Assembly (NCBI GenBank): GCA_023634235.1
Contig: JAMKCF010000003.1
Span: 11,254,742 to 11,318,741, forward strand
Length of the DNA: 64,000 nt
Reading direction: 5' to 3'
From: Pisaster brevispinus
Taxonomy: Eukaryota; Echinodermata; Asteroidea; Forcipulatida; Asteriidae
The notes under the pieces are model-generated. The model saw only the letters and a list, made by a program, of their open reading frames with translations. It searched no databases and was not told the DNA's origin. This document shows, in pieces, positions 46,660 through 57,785 of this stretch. Numbering within the stretch: position 1 is the stretch's first letter; each line of letters starts with the position of its first letter. The position numbers and the translations under genes are program-made.

Positions 46660-46705
46660 GATCGACTGTAGTGTGCACACACGTGTGTGCACACTACAGT
46701 CGATC
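46660..46705. promoter_or_regulatory. Perfect 46-bp palindrome centred on CACGTG
   Basis: 23-bp arms with no spacer: gatcgactgtagtgtgcaca followed by cac, then its exact inverse. The centre is ACACGTGT with the E-box CACGTG at 46680-46685, and overlapping TGTGCACA sites flank it. It lies 227 bp upstream of the ATG at 46932. A dimeric basic helix-loop-helix or zipper site, or a cruciform-forming element, is possible. It may instead be a tiny fold-back relic. Confidence 0.8.
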
Positions 46706-46931
46706 CATCGAACATTAGGAAAACAGTCGTCGGATTTCAGCACAATCAGTCTTTCTCTCTTGGTGGCGCTCGTGAGTTCGAAGGTTATCGTTTTATTGTT
46801 TACCGCATGGATGTGCATCGCTTCACGGGGTGAATGCGTCCGTGTTTTCACTGTAGCTTTGCAGTCAATTCTGAAAACGTGAGATTCACACTTGCCAATT
46901 TGTTTGATTAATTCAAGATTTGTATCAAAAC

Positions 46932-47006
46932 ATGGAAGGAGAGTCCGACAAAAAACGTAAAGATATTAATGGAGACACAAATACTCCTAACAGTGAGCGG
47001 AAAACG
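46932..47006 (+). CDS. Myb/SANT-like gene 2, exon 1
   Basis: ATG at 46932 has A at -3 and G at +4, and an in-frame TGA precedes it at 46905. The 25 codons read MEGESDKKRKDINGDTNTPN then SERKT and end in phase 0 at acg/gtaaga. The basic KKRK cluster suits a nuclear protein. The assignment depends on phase agreement with the next exon, which starts in phase 0. Confidence 0.6.
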
Positions 47007-47494
47007 GTAAGAAGCTAAGACGAGTTAGAACTTGAACGTTTGAAGGAGTGTCACTGTATACTGTCATGTTTCGAATTGTTTTATTTCATGAATTCACCAG
47101 TCGTGTATCATTCAACAACATAAATTGAGCAGAGTAAGTGAAAAGGTCCAAACTAACTAACGACTATGTACGTTGGCAAAAGGCTTTGAAATCCAAATAC
47201 CAATGGTTTGGCAGGTTTTAAAACAATAAATATACAAAGATGCCCTGCAAAACCTTGACATGGATGGATGGTTATATAATTTGTAAAAATTAAAGACTAA
47301 CTTACAACTTACAAATATGAAAAAATACAAGTAAATAAAATAAAAAACTTGAAACTTCACTGCCCAATTTAATGTTAAGTTAATTCACATATTTGGCATG
47401 TGCAAGTTTGACACTGATACATGTAGTTTGAAACAGTTGCATTTTATGAGCTTTTATCTAGAATTGTAAGTGATTTAAAAACAAATGTTTTTAT

Positions 47495-47705
47495 TTTTAC
47501 GCAGACAGGGCACAGTGTATTTGTTTTTACATCCACAGTCTCTGATTATCTTACAAAAAACAGTGAATGACATAAAGACTAAAGAGAACGCTGGAAAGGG
47601 GCTTGTTTAAGAAAATCGAATGAAAACTACAGTTTTAATTGGCCAGAAGTGGCTCCCTAGAGAAAAAAGGTGCACACCATGTGTGCCCCCTTAAACTTTA
47701 CCATA
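47495..47705 (+). repeat. Dispersed repeat E, copy 2
   Basis: acgcagacagg, gtatttgtttttac, aaagagaacgctggaaaggg and ccatgtgtgcccccttaa follow the order seen at 17638-17830. It lies inside the first intron of Myb/SANT-like gene 2. Confidence 0.6.
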
Positions 47706-47859
47706 GTTTCAGCACTGTTTCAAACAATTTATTATCACAATGTCCTTGATGTGACCCTTCCAGGTAAGATTTTAATCAATTTATATTTTAGGAACTTACC
47801 GAAGAACTTAAAAAGGACATTGTTCTGAGATTTATTTGTTGCAAATGTTCATCCTTCAG

Positions 47860-48142
47860 CGGAAACGAGGGGCAGAAAGGATGAGTCATTGGAGTCCAGT
47901 GGAGACGTTAGAGCTCCTCAAGATCATCGGTGAGAGAGACACCCAGGCGGCGCTGAAGAAAATGGTGCACACTCGCTTGATATGGGAGAGCATCTCGGCC
48001 AAGATGAGCACCAACAGATCAGCTGAACATTGCCATGACAGGTGGATCTACCTAAAGCGCCGGTACAGGGAGACCGTACTGAAGAAACAAACAGACAGAT
48101 GGGCCAGCTGCTACTACTACAGCGAACTGGCTAAGATTTTAG
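47860..48142 (+). CDS. Myb/SANT-like (trihelix-type) DNA-binding protein, exon 2
   Basis: Acceptor gttcatccttcag/cgg and donor ttttag/gtaagtt bound 283 nt. In phase 0 from exon 1 it gives residues 26-119 of the predicted protein and leaves one base of the next codon. The domain spans ~33-112: HWSPVETLELLKIIGE (W36), LIWESISAKM (W67), then RSAEHCHDRWIYLKRRY (W87, Y94). Three spaced aromatic residues and the basic third helix fit a Myb/SANT-like DNA-binding domain. The basic RKRG at its start joins RKT of exon 1 to form a bipartite nuclear signal. It is related in fold, but not close in sequence, to the protein at 28268. The function is presumably nuclear DNA binding; no target can be named. 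Confidence 0.8.
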
Positions 48143-48632
48143 GTAAGTTATCTAATTTTGGAAGAGAGAGTAGGTGTGTACTCTTGTGAGACCTGCCATA
48201 CAGATAGTAGCTGCCTATTTAGTATAAGAGCTAAACATGGAAGTGTTTGCAGTTGCACGTTTTGAGCCCCGGCATTTCTGGCGGTGCAAAGTTGTGTGCA
48301 AACAGCCTGGGGGTTATGATCACAGACACACGGAGTGCTACATGTATTGTAGCAGCAGCGGCTGAATGGAGAGCTGGCCTTACTGTTACATGTAACTGCA
48401 GGGGGCATAATTTCAGACTGGATTTGGATCTCTTAGTTTCTGGGGAAAGGTGATAATCTACGGAATTGTTGAATGACATGAATGATTTTAACCATTCTGG
48501 TTGATGTTGATACTTGTACAACTTGCATCTTGCGTATAACTGTTCAATAGAATGGTTGTTCCCAATAATAAATTACAAGGGCATACCACATGTAATCTCA
48601 TTGAGACAAACAGTAACTAACTGTTCACACAG

Positions 48633-48677
48633 ACTCAAAAAGGAAAAAGAAACCCACTTATTTCCATGCAGCACAAG
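48633..48677 (+). CDS. Myb/SANT-like gene 2, exon 3
   Basis: Acceptor ctgttcacacag and donor caag/gtaaat bound 45 nt. With the base left from exon 2 it reads DSKRKKKPTYFHAAQ and again leaves one base, so the phase is kept. The KRKKK cluster is a likely nuclear signal. The agreement of phase, splice sites and composition supports it, though it is short. The remaining exons were not found. Confidence 0.55.
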
Positions 48678-50384
48678 GTAAATTTGTTTTAATTTTTTTT
48701 AATCTAAAAAAGAAATGGAATTAATTGGGGCACATGCACTACAGGTACTTCCCATCCCCTTGAAAATCATGTCAAAAATGTCTCTTTCAACCAACAAGAT
48801 GTACAGTCAACTCTCTTTCTAACAAAATCTCTCGGTAGGCCTACTGGTCAATTTACCTCTTTATAACAGGAACTTTGTTAAATATGAGGACAGCAAAACA
48901 AAAAAACACAAAGCAGAAATGAGGTTTGGAACCTCGGAATGTACATGTACTCTTTACAAGCAGAACCTTTTTACAACAATGCTCTTTGTATTGATGGTTG
49001 ACTAGTCTTTTAGGTCACACTGTAGACCGACACTCCTTCTTTATCCAATGTTGCGAGTACAGGCATTGGTTTTAGAGTTCAATGGTTTATTTGGGCAAAA
49101 CATAGGAGCTTGTGTGCTCAAAGCATGCTAATAAACTTGTCACCATAGGAGCACCCTGCACATACGCACACACTTCTGCACTTGAAAGTGTATTTGGAGT
49201 ATTAACCCCCTCACACACATGTACCTTGCACCGACGACTCAAGAGACTATTATCTGCCTAGTTGGGACCTGATTCCCACAATGACACAACCAAGATGATT
49301 GTGTTAAGAGGATGTGCAGTGAATTGGGTCAATGCATGTACAGTGTAGCTGGTAAATGCAACCCTCCTATGCACTTGTTACCATGAACTGTTACAAAGTA
49401 CTACGCCATCCAGGATTTTTAGTTTTTACACATCATTAGTTATCGGGAAACCCCAGGGCCTGTGTAGTGTGGACTTGGTCTCCACTGTCTCGGACTGTGG
49501 ATTTTTGTGGCATGGGCCAGTTGGGCAGCCTGGCTAGAGTAATATAGTTTGTAAGCCCATTGAAAGTCACCAAGCAAAAGGTCAAAGGCACGTACAGTGT
49601 AGTGTGTCCATTGATCACTGGTACATTGTACAGTGTACAATGTATACTTTGCATGACGGCTTGGAAGGTTTGTAATTGATGAGCTTCTAGGGAATGGCGT
49701 GGGACGTTCGGGATTGAGACATGTGCTTGCAAAACCCCGGACTGTCTTGACATGTAGAGTTGTGCACTTTTAGGACAGGTCAACAAGGGGGGGGGGGGGT
49801 CACCAACTCACACTTGGTGTCAAATATTACAAAAATAGAGTGTTCAACCTCGGTGTTTACGCTCAGCCTGTCACCTTCAGTGCTATACTGTCTATCAGCT
49901 GGGACACAAACTATTCCCCAGTCACACCAGTATGTCTGGTGTCATACACGTCTACACAGGACAGGCATCAACAGAGTTTATAGTGATCTTCATTTATTAG
50001 TACTATGTACCAGTGATTCCTGTCTTTCACCAGGCAGTGTTTTGGCCGCGCGTGGTTGTCGGCTGGAAGGCAGGGTAGCAATTATACAGGTCGTCGTTGA
50101 CGTCAGGTTGGATTTGAATTTTGACCCACTGACGAAGTGTTTTTGAATGAAGGATTCAACATGCATTGTGTGACCTACTTTTACAGTTTGTACATTGCTC
50201 ATGTATTGTCATGATTGTGTTTTTTAATCACTATTGATAGTGAGGAAAACTTCACAAAAAGCTATGAAGGTACATGTACATGTGTACTATTAGCAAGTTT
50301 AACTGATGGTAGAAAAATCTTAACAAGTTGTCTCTTTTGTACAGTACATAAATGTAGGACCCAAGACAAGGACTTGACATACAT
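48678..50384. other. Probable intron of gene 2 or intergenic
   Basis: AT-rich, with tacatgta motifs and a run of 13 G at 49788-49800. Contains TGACGTCA at 50098-50105. No phase-1 exon with a credible acceptor and donor was recognised. Confidence 0.35.
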
Positions 50385-50560
50385 GTATTATTGATTTCTA
50401 ATCAACGGCGGCACTTCAGATGAAATAAGTTTGCAGGATGCTTACACCCTTAACCATCTTTATACACACTGTAACAAGTATGGTTTGTGATAAAAAATAC
50501 ACAATTAATTGTCGGGATCATACATAATGTTATTACCTAAGTATGACACTACCCTTAAAC
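50385..50560 (+). mobile_element. MITE family B, partial copy
   Basis: ttgatttctaatcaacggcg, gcacttcagatgaaataag, aggatgcttacacccttaac and the end aagtatgacactacccttaa match the right half of 15065-15448. Confidence 0.7.
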
Positions 50561-50689
50561 AATCAAAAGTGACTCAAGACTTGGACTCGGACTGTCCCAA
50601 GTGACTTGACTACAACTCTTTCTGTAACCACATGTGATACGTGTAGTGCATTGTAATATGACGTCACTGCTAAAAGTCCTTAATTGATA

Positions 50690-51800
50690 AAATAGATTGG
50701 ATTACATCTATGGTGTTGATAGCTGAGATGAGATGACATATTGGATCAGACTGAGACTAGACATGCTAGAGTGGATGAGACAAAGACAAGTCCAATGCAC
50801 ATTTGTATTGCATTTATATTGGATGAAATCAGATTGGTGGAGATTATATTTGATGCGATTAAATTGGATCAGATCAGATAAGCTTGGCGGGGATACATTT
50901 GTGTAAGAATGGAGTAAGATAACATTTTCCATCTTATAGTTGAGATAAGATTTTTATGGTTCAATAACCTGACATTTACGCACTATTGTACTATTCAAAA
51001 GTTGAATAGATTGTTTCAGTAGGCAGGGGTAGGGCTCAAATTTTACCCTGGACCGAGAATAGTAGTTTTGGTGCCGGGCCATAAAACTTTTGACTGGACA
51101 AGTCCGGCGGTCTTGTGTTTTTTAATTGAAGTTTAATAAAGAATTATGCCTCAATGTGTAATGTCTTGAATAAGAAATAGTGCGTTCAAATGTTGACTTT
51201 GGGTCTGATAAAATACCTTTCAATTAAATGTGTTTTTCAATGTTGATTATTGTCAGAGCATATTGGATTGATTATTGGACAGTATGTTGTACAGTTGGAT
51301 GAGTAGATTGTTTCAGATTACATCATGTAGGCCTACATGGATTGAATTAGAGTGGATGAGATAAACAAAAAAATCAAAAGATGACATTGCAACACATGCA
51401 TGGACAAGGTTACAATGGATCCATAGATTATTGGAGGATTAATCTAGATTGGATGAGATTTTGTATAATTGGATGGAGTTGATTGGCTGAGGATACGGTT
51501 GTGGAATAGATTGGATTGGATAGAATTAGACATGTAAGACTGGATTTGAATTACAGTTTATCAATTGGATGAGGACAGCAAAGTACTGACGATTGGGTAT
51601 GATTGGATAAGAATAGATTGGATAAGATTAGATTGGATAAGAATAGATTGGATAAGATTAGATTGGATAAGATTAGATTGGATAAGATTAGATTGGATTT
51701 AAGATTACATTGGGATATAAGATTAAACTGCAACTAGGATTACACATGAGACTGGATAAGACTACTGTGGATGATGTTGAATTGGATGAAATTTCATAGA
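50690..51800. repeat. GGAT/AGAT-rich degenerate simple repeat tract
   Basis: About 1.1 kb dominated by gattggat, ggatgaga and agattaga variants, partly interrupted. Its densest part is the 15-bp array at 51601-51698. Confidence 0.7.
51601..51698 (+). repeat. 15-bp tandem array, about 6.5 copies
   Basis: Unit gattggataagatta or gattggataagaata. Since 15 is a multiple of 3 it yields a repeating five-residue peptide on the minus strand. That is an artefact, not a leucine-rich protein. Confidence 0.95.
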
Positions 51801-53274
51801 TGGATGATTTACATGTAGTTCAGTGTACATGTATACATGGCATGGTACATTGAAGGTGAGATGAAAGTATTTAATAGAAAAGATTATAAGTTAAGATTAG
51901 TATGAAGATTACAGACATGAGAAATATTCATTGTATAGGCATAGGCACTGTATGTATTTCTATTTTCCTGCCTAGATTTTTAATAGGGCCTACACTAAAA
52001 AACAAATAAAAGGAAAAAAACCTCAAAATAACTGAGCACAACTTGTGATGAGGCATTCAACGTGTAGTTTAGCAGTTTGGTGACAAACCGTTACACCTTG
52101 AGACACGGCACTAATAAACTGTTTGACAAGTAGCCTGTGCCAGAATGGCGTAGCTTAAACAGTAAATCGCAGTGCCAGGCACGCTTCTGGTTCCATCAAG
52201 CCGCTGCTCATCAATTTCTGTAGCCCTTTGGACATGTTGAAACGAGGGAAGTGGTTCCTGGTTGTTTGACGGGTTACAGGTGGAGATGCACCTGTAATCG
52301 GCACAGAGTAAATACAAGGTGGTCGGTTTAATGTTGTAGTTGGCTTGTTGTTGCACGTACGTGTTCATATACATACAGGTACATGTAGGCAGGCAATTCC
52401 ACAGATCAATTTTGCTTGTCCGGGTGAAGACCCATTTAGCATTTAAAGGGTGGCAATGTATAAATGTGCAGACCATTTGTACAAATTTCAAATACACTGC
52501 ATCTATACTCTATAGTCCTCATACATGTATCATGTCATGTGTATGTGCTCTGATTATGACAAGTGAGACCTACATGTACAATTGTACCTCTTCCAAATCT
52601 TGGAATGATTTTCGTCTTTATTATGCCTTTTACTCAGTTTTTCACACATAATGCCCCCCTCCCCTGCCCCCGCCATATGCGTGCAAAGATGCTGACCGAT
52701 TGTATTTATTGTGATGACAGATCTAAAAACCTACAAACTGTGTCCATAGATTTTAAAACCCAGATTCCTTTTTGCAAATTCTAACGCTGGTTTCATAGTA
52801 CAGGGGACCCCCTAGTTCGAGTTGATTTCCGTCTGACCTGACAGGACTGCACTGCAGTGCAAACTACATTGTACATAGTATCACTATCGGGTAAAATGGT
52901 CGGCTGATGCAATCAACTCAGGCTGGACACCTGCTCCTTGGACCTGATCACCTTTAAGGAGATCATGTTCAGACAGACTATAGACTACCATGTACATGTA
53001 CAAATGTATACCAGCGGGACACAATCAACAGTCACTGACAGTCATTTCCAACAGGCAACACACTTTTCACAGAGCTACAGAAATTGTAAACATCACTTGC
53101 TGAATGCCTCAACTTAAAGCCTTGAATTGATCTGTCTGGCTTTTGCCAGGCAGCTGTGCCAAATCTGTGAAGTATTGAACCAGATTCGTTGAATTGCCCA
53201 GTCCTTGAACCAGTCGATGTTAGGCCCTCTACTGGCGACTATTACAAAAACTAACGTCGCCAATCAAGACAAGT
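51801..53274. other. Intergenic or intronic, no gene recognised
   Basis: Open frames of up to 128 codons (52111-52497 minus) lack motifs. No transposon ends seen. Confidence 0.35.
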
Positions 53275-53525
53275 ACGAATGAAATCTCTGGCCAGGTTGA
53301 GGGCAGCATTCAAATAGACACCACAGAAATTTCCAAAAGTGGCCTGAAGGCATCTTTGGAGATTCAAATTTGTCGACATACATGTATGTTTATGGATTTC
53401 TAATCAACTCAAGCACTTCAGACAAAATAATCCCATAGGATGCTCACTATCATAGCTTTGTAACAGGTAGGCTTTCGGATAAAACTTAAGCAATTTCTTT
53501 TTGGGTCGTTTCCAAAGTGTGACCA
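53275..53525 (+). mobile_element. MITE family B, diverged copy
   Basis: catctttggagattcaaatt, tcgacatac, ggatttctaatcaactcaag, cacttcagacaaaataat and ggatgctcac follow the same order as in the full copy at 15065-15448. The right end (tttccaaagtgtgaccatat) is eroded. Confidence 0.7.
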
Positions 53526-54853
53526 TATGGAGCAAACTTTTACAGACACTCACAATCTCACCACACACACTTTCACAATCTTCATCAGGTTAATACCGGA
53601 CGGTAAGACCTCCAACTAAAAGCAGTAACTCAAACCATAATAACCCCTGTGACTTTTTATCATGGTGTACTCTATGAAAATTTTCTCCAGCGAGGGTTTT
53701 TTTCCAGATATGGAGAATATGAAAGGTTGTAAGTGTTGCGGGAAGGATTAAGTTGCTGTGAGTTGAAAACCTGTGGTCTGCGAGGGACTTTGTACAAATT
53801 GGAAATTAAATCATACGGCCGTTTGAGTCCAACTTGTAGCTGACATGTACTTTATTTGAAGGGAAGTCATTGACGGGTAGGTTGCAGGGTTGTTTTTTTC
53901 TTGCGATAATTGTTTTCTTCTGTATTTTTTCTGGAAAAAATAGAAGTTTATCCCAGGTGGAGTGTGCATAAAATTACATGCACCAAACCTTTACATGATT
54001 AACCCCAGGAAGGCAAGCGCCTTGCGGATATTATAAACCATGCATCGGATTTGTACAAGACAGTGAATGTAGACTATCCCCTCACTGAAAATGATTATAA
54101 TCCAGTTAGGTCTTCTTTGCGGTGAATGTGAAGGCGCCCGTCTTAGCCTAGTTTTCATCCAAATTCACTACCCCCCCCCCCCACACTTTTTTTCCCGTCC
54201 TCAGGGAAATAAACTTATTCCCTGGGGCTATCTGCTGAATCATGAGAACAGCTCCCCCACCTCCCTAATAAAAGATTGATTTACTTCGCACAGACTTTAA
54301 GTGCTTCTGCTACTTGATTTTTGAGGAGAGAAAAAAAAGAGAAGAATCTCCGTCCTGGTTCTAAAAGAGCCGACGACAGTTTCATGCTGTAAGGCGTTTT
54401 TACAAATAAAACCATTGCTTGATTTGGTCAATATTTAGTTTTACAATTGATCGATAGATTGAATTTGTTCAGATTAAATACAGCACGAACATGGCAAAAA
54501 TACACAACAACAGGAGGTACAAAACAATGAAATAAAATAAACCAAAATAGAACACAAGAAAGAAAACTGCACAAATTAATCCAAGGATAGCCCATAAAAG
54601 GCAATAACTTAGACAATGACAAATTTAGATGTTTAGTTGGCATCGGGGATTCAGAATATTATTTGGTTGTAAAGCACTGTACTCAGTAATGTCCCCATAA
54701 AGGTATATTACTTGGGCAGTTTCACTGAGTTCTGAGCATCCAGTGCTTTATACACATTGGTGTAAGGGTAAAACCAAATACTATTAAATGACAATACAGG
54801 AAACATTTGTCACATTTAACAATTCTGCACAGTATTTTTTGTTACTGGATTAA
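53526..54853. other. Intergenic or intronic, no gene recognised
   Basis: A C12 run at 54171-54182. Nothing else supportable. Confidence 0.35.
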
Positions 54854-55141
54854 TTGAATAGGATGATACCAGCTACATGTACCTTTCTCTATGGTACACT
54901 GTATCTAGGGCCTATTGTATGTGATATCTTTTTACCATCAATTGTACATACGTTGCACAAAATGTGGTATCCTTTAAAAACAAGGGTACAGTGTACTACA
55001 AGTACACAAGACGTAGTGAGTTTTACACCTTTCATGCCTTTGCGTAGTGAAACTGCCAGAGGCCGCTTGTCTACTTTCAATGACCATCTCAATTACTTCA
55101 AACTCTGGCTGCAAAAAGTCGGAATAGAGGAAATTGTATAA
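54854..55141 (+). other. Unassigned 95-codon open frame
   Basis: The last ~40 codons (FTPFMPLRSETARGRLSTFN, then DHLNYFKLWLQKVGIEEIV) look protein-like, but the first half does not and there is no strong acceptor in front of the second half. It could be a terminal exon or an eroded retroelement end. I do not recognise it. Confidence 0.15.
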
Positions 55142-56060
55142 TCTCAAAGAGTTGTCAAGGTTTTGTTGGCTTTTTTCTATTATGTGGCTATATGTACATT
55201 TCAGAGCTCCATAATTCAGATGTTACCTGTAAGAAGCTACTGATCTCATCGGCTTAATACCATGACCGCATAAGTGTACGTCAGATGCATCCAAAATTCC
55301 GTCATTTTTGTGAAATAATTCAGCTCTCATTGTTAGCAAGTTTCTGTTTTGCTCATTCTCTCAAACGTGCCTGTCGTGCATGCTTGGAATAGAGTGTTAG
55401 GCACAGTTCCATGTTATGCTTGTAATTTGTGTGTTAACAATTTCCGTCATTTTTGTGAAATAATTCAGCTCAAAATACTAAAAAGTTTCCTGTTTGTTCA
55501 TTCTCTCAAATATGCCTGTCATGCATGCGCATACACTAGAGGCGCAGGACAGATTGCATTTCGTGCTTGTATTTCATGAGTAAAACAATTTCTTGCATTC
55601 GCATTCCCTTACAGACCCTAACAGCTCCAGTCAGACTGCACGCATAATGTGGTTAAAAACTCTATCACAAGATATCAAAAGCTTTGTTTTCATGAAGTTT
55701 CCACTCATGTCGATTGTGGCTTAAATTTAAATGTTCTTGCAACCGAGGTTGTTAAACAAAAGGGGAATGCACACTTCAAATGCATTGTACCTTGTACCAG
55801 AGTATAAGCACCATCCCTTTAATGGCTAGCTGTGTGGCAGAGTGGCAGCTCCTCATTGAAATAGATATTGATTCTGGATAACGTAATTGAGTTTTAGGTT
55901 GCAAATTGCTCGACGATTTCCCCCGAATTAAAACCATGCACTCTCTAACAAAATAAACAAGAGTGTGTAACTGGGGGAAACCAAGCCTTAATTCTCACAG
56001 GGTTCAGTAGAGCAGTTTTGCTCACGTCAGTAATGAGTAGCTCACACCTGCAAAAGGTGA
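55142..56060. other. Intergenic; one local direct duplication
   Basis: ccgtcatttttgtgaaataattcagctc occurs twice, at 55300-55327 and about 55444-55471, 144 bp apart, and each is followed by a tttctgtt/tttcctgtt and cattctctcaaa block. A ~144-bp tandem duplication of unknown origin. No gene. Confidence 0.6.
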
Positions 56061-56455
56061 CTAAAGGCAAACCTTGGTTTTTGGAACCGTTCAATTTTGT
56101 AGTCCTATATAAATGTAGATATATACTGTACAATAAAACTAACCTGTGAAAATTTTATTTCGAAAGTTGGTAGATTTTTTTGTAGATATCACTGAAAATC
56201 TGGAGTGGTGATGTCCATGCAGGAATAATAATCCGTCATGGGAACTCACAAGGGGATCGTTTTCATGCATGAAACATTTCTCAGATTGAAATATCTTTGA
56301 TCCCCTTTCTCTGAAACCACATTCCTTGGAAGGGAATCGTTTCTCAAAATGTTTTAAATTATCAACAGCTGTGCACAGTGCTTCTTACCAAGTAAGTTTT
56401 TATGGCTTTTGATTTTTTGGAGATTAATTACCAAAGGTATTCACTCCCTTTAGGG
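56061..56455 (+). mobile_element. MITE family A, copy 3
   Basis: Starts ctaaaggcaaaccttggttt and ends accaaaggtattcactccct-ttaggg. Shares aaaactaacctgtgaaaatt, the ctgagaaa stem-loop region and ttaccaagtaagtttttatg with copies at 23381, 32440 and 61629. Confidence 0.85.
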
Positions 56456-56577
56456 TTGTGGCTTATGGTTCCACAAAGTGTGCTCAAATGCTGTGCGGTC
56501 ATCTTCCTTTATGAAGCTGCACTTCCAGGGAGGAAGAAGAAAAGGGTATTAGAGCAAGAAAAGCAGCAACATTTCGG

Positions 56578-56605
56578 ACACATACATGTACATGTACATG
56601 TATTT
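56578..56605. repeat. (ACATGT)n short array
   Basis: cacatacatgtacatgtaca then tgtatt: four overlapping ACATGT hexamers. The motif tacatgta recurs widely in this window. Confidence 0.85.
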
Positions 56606-56629
56606 ATAAAACAGTGTTCTTCCTTAACA

Positions 56630-56740
56630 TTGGTCCACTGGCCAAATGGTGGTTAACACACCTGAGGACTAGTCAAAGTTCTATCCAAGTGGTTTGCCTG
56701 GCTAGTTTGGTGTTCAACATCATTCTTGTAAAGTGTGTAA
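56630..56740 (+). repeat. Dispersed repeat F, copy 2
   Basis: gtccactggccaaatgg, cctgaggactagtcaaagtt and ccaagtggtttgcctggcta correspond in order to 29545-29650. Confidence 0.6.
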
Positions 56741-56927
56741 TACTGGTCTGATCTGTCAACAAAATCTATGATTACTGTAACCATGTAGCTACAGTTTGTT
56801 ATGGTCAGGGTGGTGTAATATTGGGAATCAGGTGGGCTCATTCATTCATTCATTCATTTTTATTAAAAAACCAAGCTTGAGTGGTTACTGTTAGCTCAAT
56901 CTTCAAGGTCCTTAAGGTCCATGTCAA

Positions 56928-57155
56928 TCCAAGTAGGCTCGGTGGTTTCCTTTCGTGCCTTTCACCTCTGTGGACCCAAGTTCAAATCCCGCCTTGGACT
57001 GGAGTCTTGCATAGATTGGGTTTTCAGTCCCTGCCTACCTGACTGTCTCTGTTTCCCCTATGGGGTTTTCCTTTCAGTTTTAGAAAACTGAATTTTTTTT
57101 GTTGTTTCCTAATCACCATCCTGTCATGTTGGATATGTAATAAAATAAATGTAAT
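56928..57155 (+). mobile_element. tRNA-derived SINE
   Basis: taggctcggtggtttccttt (A-box region), ctctgtggacccaagttc, B box AGTTCAAATCCCG, then gggttttcagtccctgccta, tggggttttcctttcagttt and the end ttggatatgtaataaaataa. The copy at 63300-63545 (inverted) shares every landmark, including the gtaataaa tail. Pol III boxes and a shared tail identify a SINE. Confidence 0.8.
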
Positions 57156-57396
57156 TTATATTTAAATGAGCATGTATTTCAGGGTGGGTTACAATGCTGC
57201 CTTCAGATACATGTACTGTATCCTCTCGTACTTGTTCTGCCATCTAGCATGTCTTTATGTACTTGGATACAAACGCCCAACACTTCAAATTCCAAAACTT
57301 TGGGGTTGCATTTAGCAAACTGTGTGACAGCTTAGATCCAATAGCTCCTGTTCATCATACTTTGTTGTGCCACGAACGAGTCACATCACTGTTGCC

Positions 57397-57580
57397 AATA
57401 GGGCCTTGTCAGTCTATGTACCCAAACTCTGGAATAGACTTCCAAATCACATCAGGGACACAACATCCTCAAACATTTTTAAGACACTTCTAAAAGCCAA
57501 CTTGTTTCATGAGTGCTACCATCAATGACTTAATGTTTTCTTCTGTGCCTCAGCACCTTTGATTAAGGCACTTAAATTTT
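57397..57580 (+). mobile_element. L2/CR1-like LINE 3' end
   Basis: A frame from 57397 reads NRALSVYVPKLWNRLPNHIR, then DTTSSNIFKTLLKANLFHEC and YHQ, stopping at 57526-57528. This is the typical C-terminus of L2/CR1-type reverse transcriptases (RA.SV..PKLWN.LP..IR...s...FK..LK..LF). The ~50-bp 3' UTR (ctcagcacctttgattaagg) leads directly into (GATT)n. Upstream coding is decayed. Confidence 0.8.

Positions 57581-57785
<205 letters not shown>

Noticed and set aside
47791..47850. Alternative exon reading ELTEELKKDIVLRF after an AG
   Set aside because: Coding-like composition, but no consensus donor follows and its frame disagrees with the Myb/SANT exon.
51551..51733. Leucine-rich repeat-like frame on the minus strand
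   Set aside because: Translation of the 15-bp tandem array.
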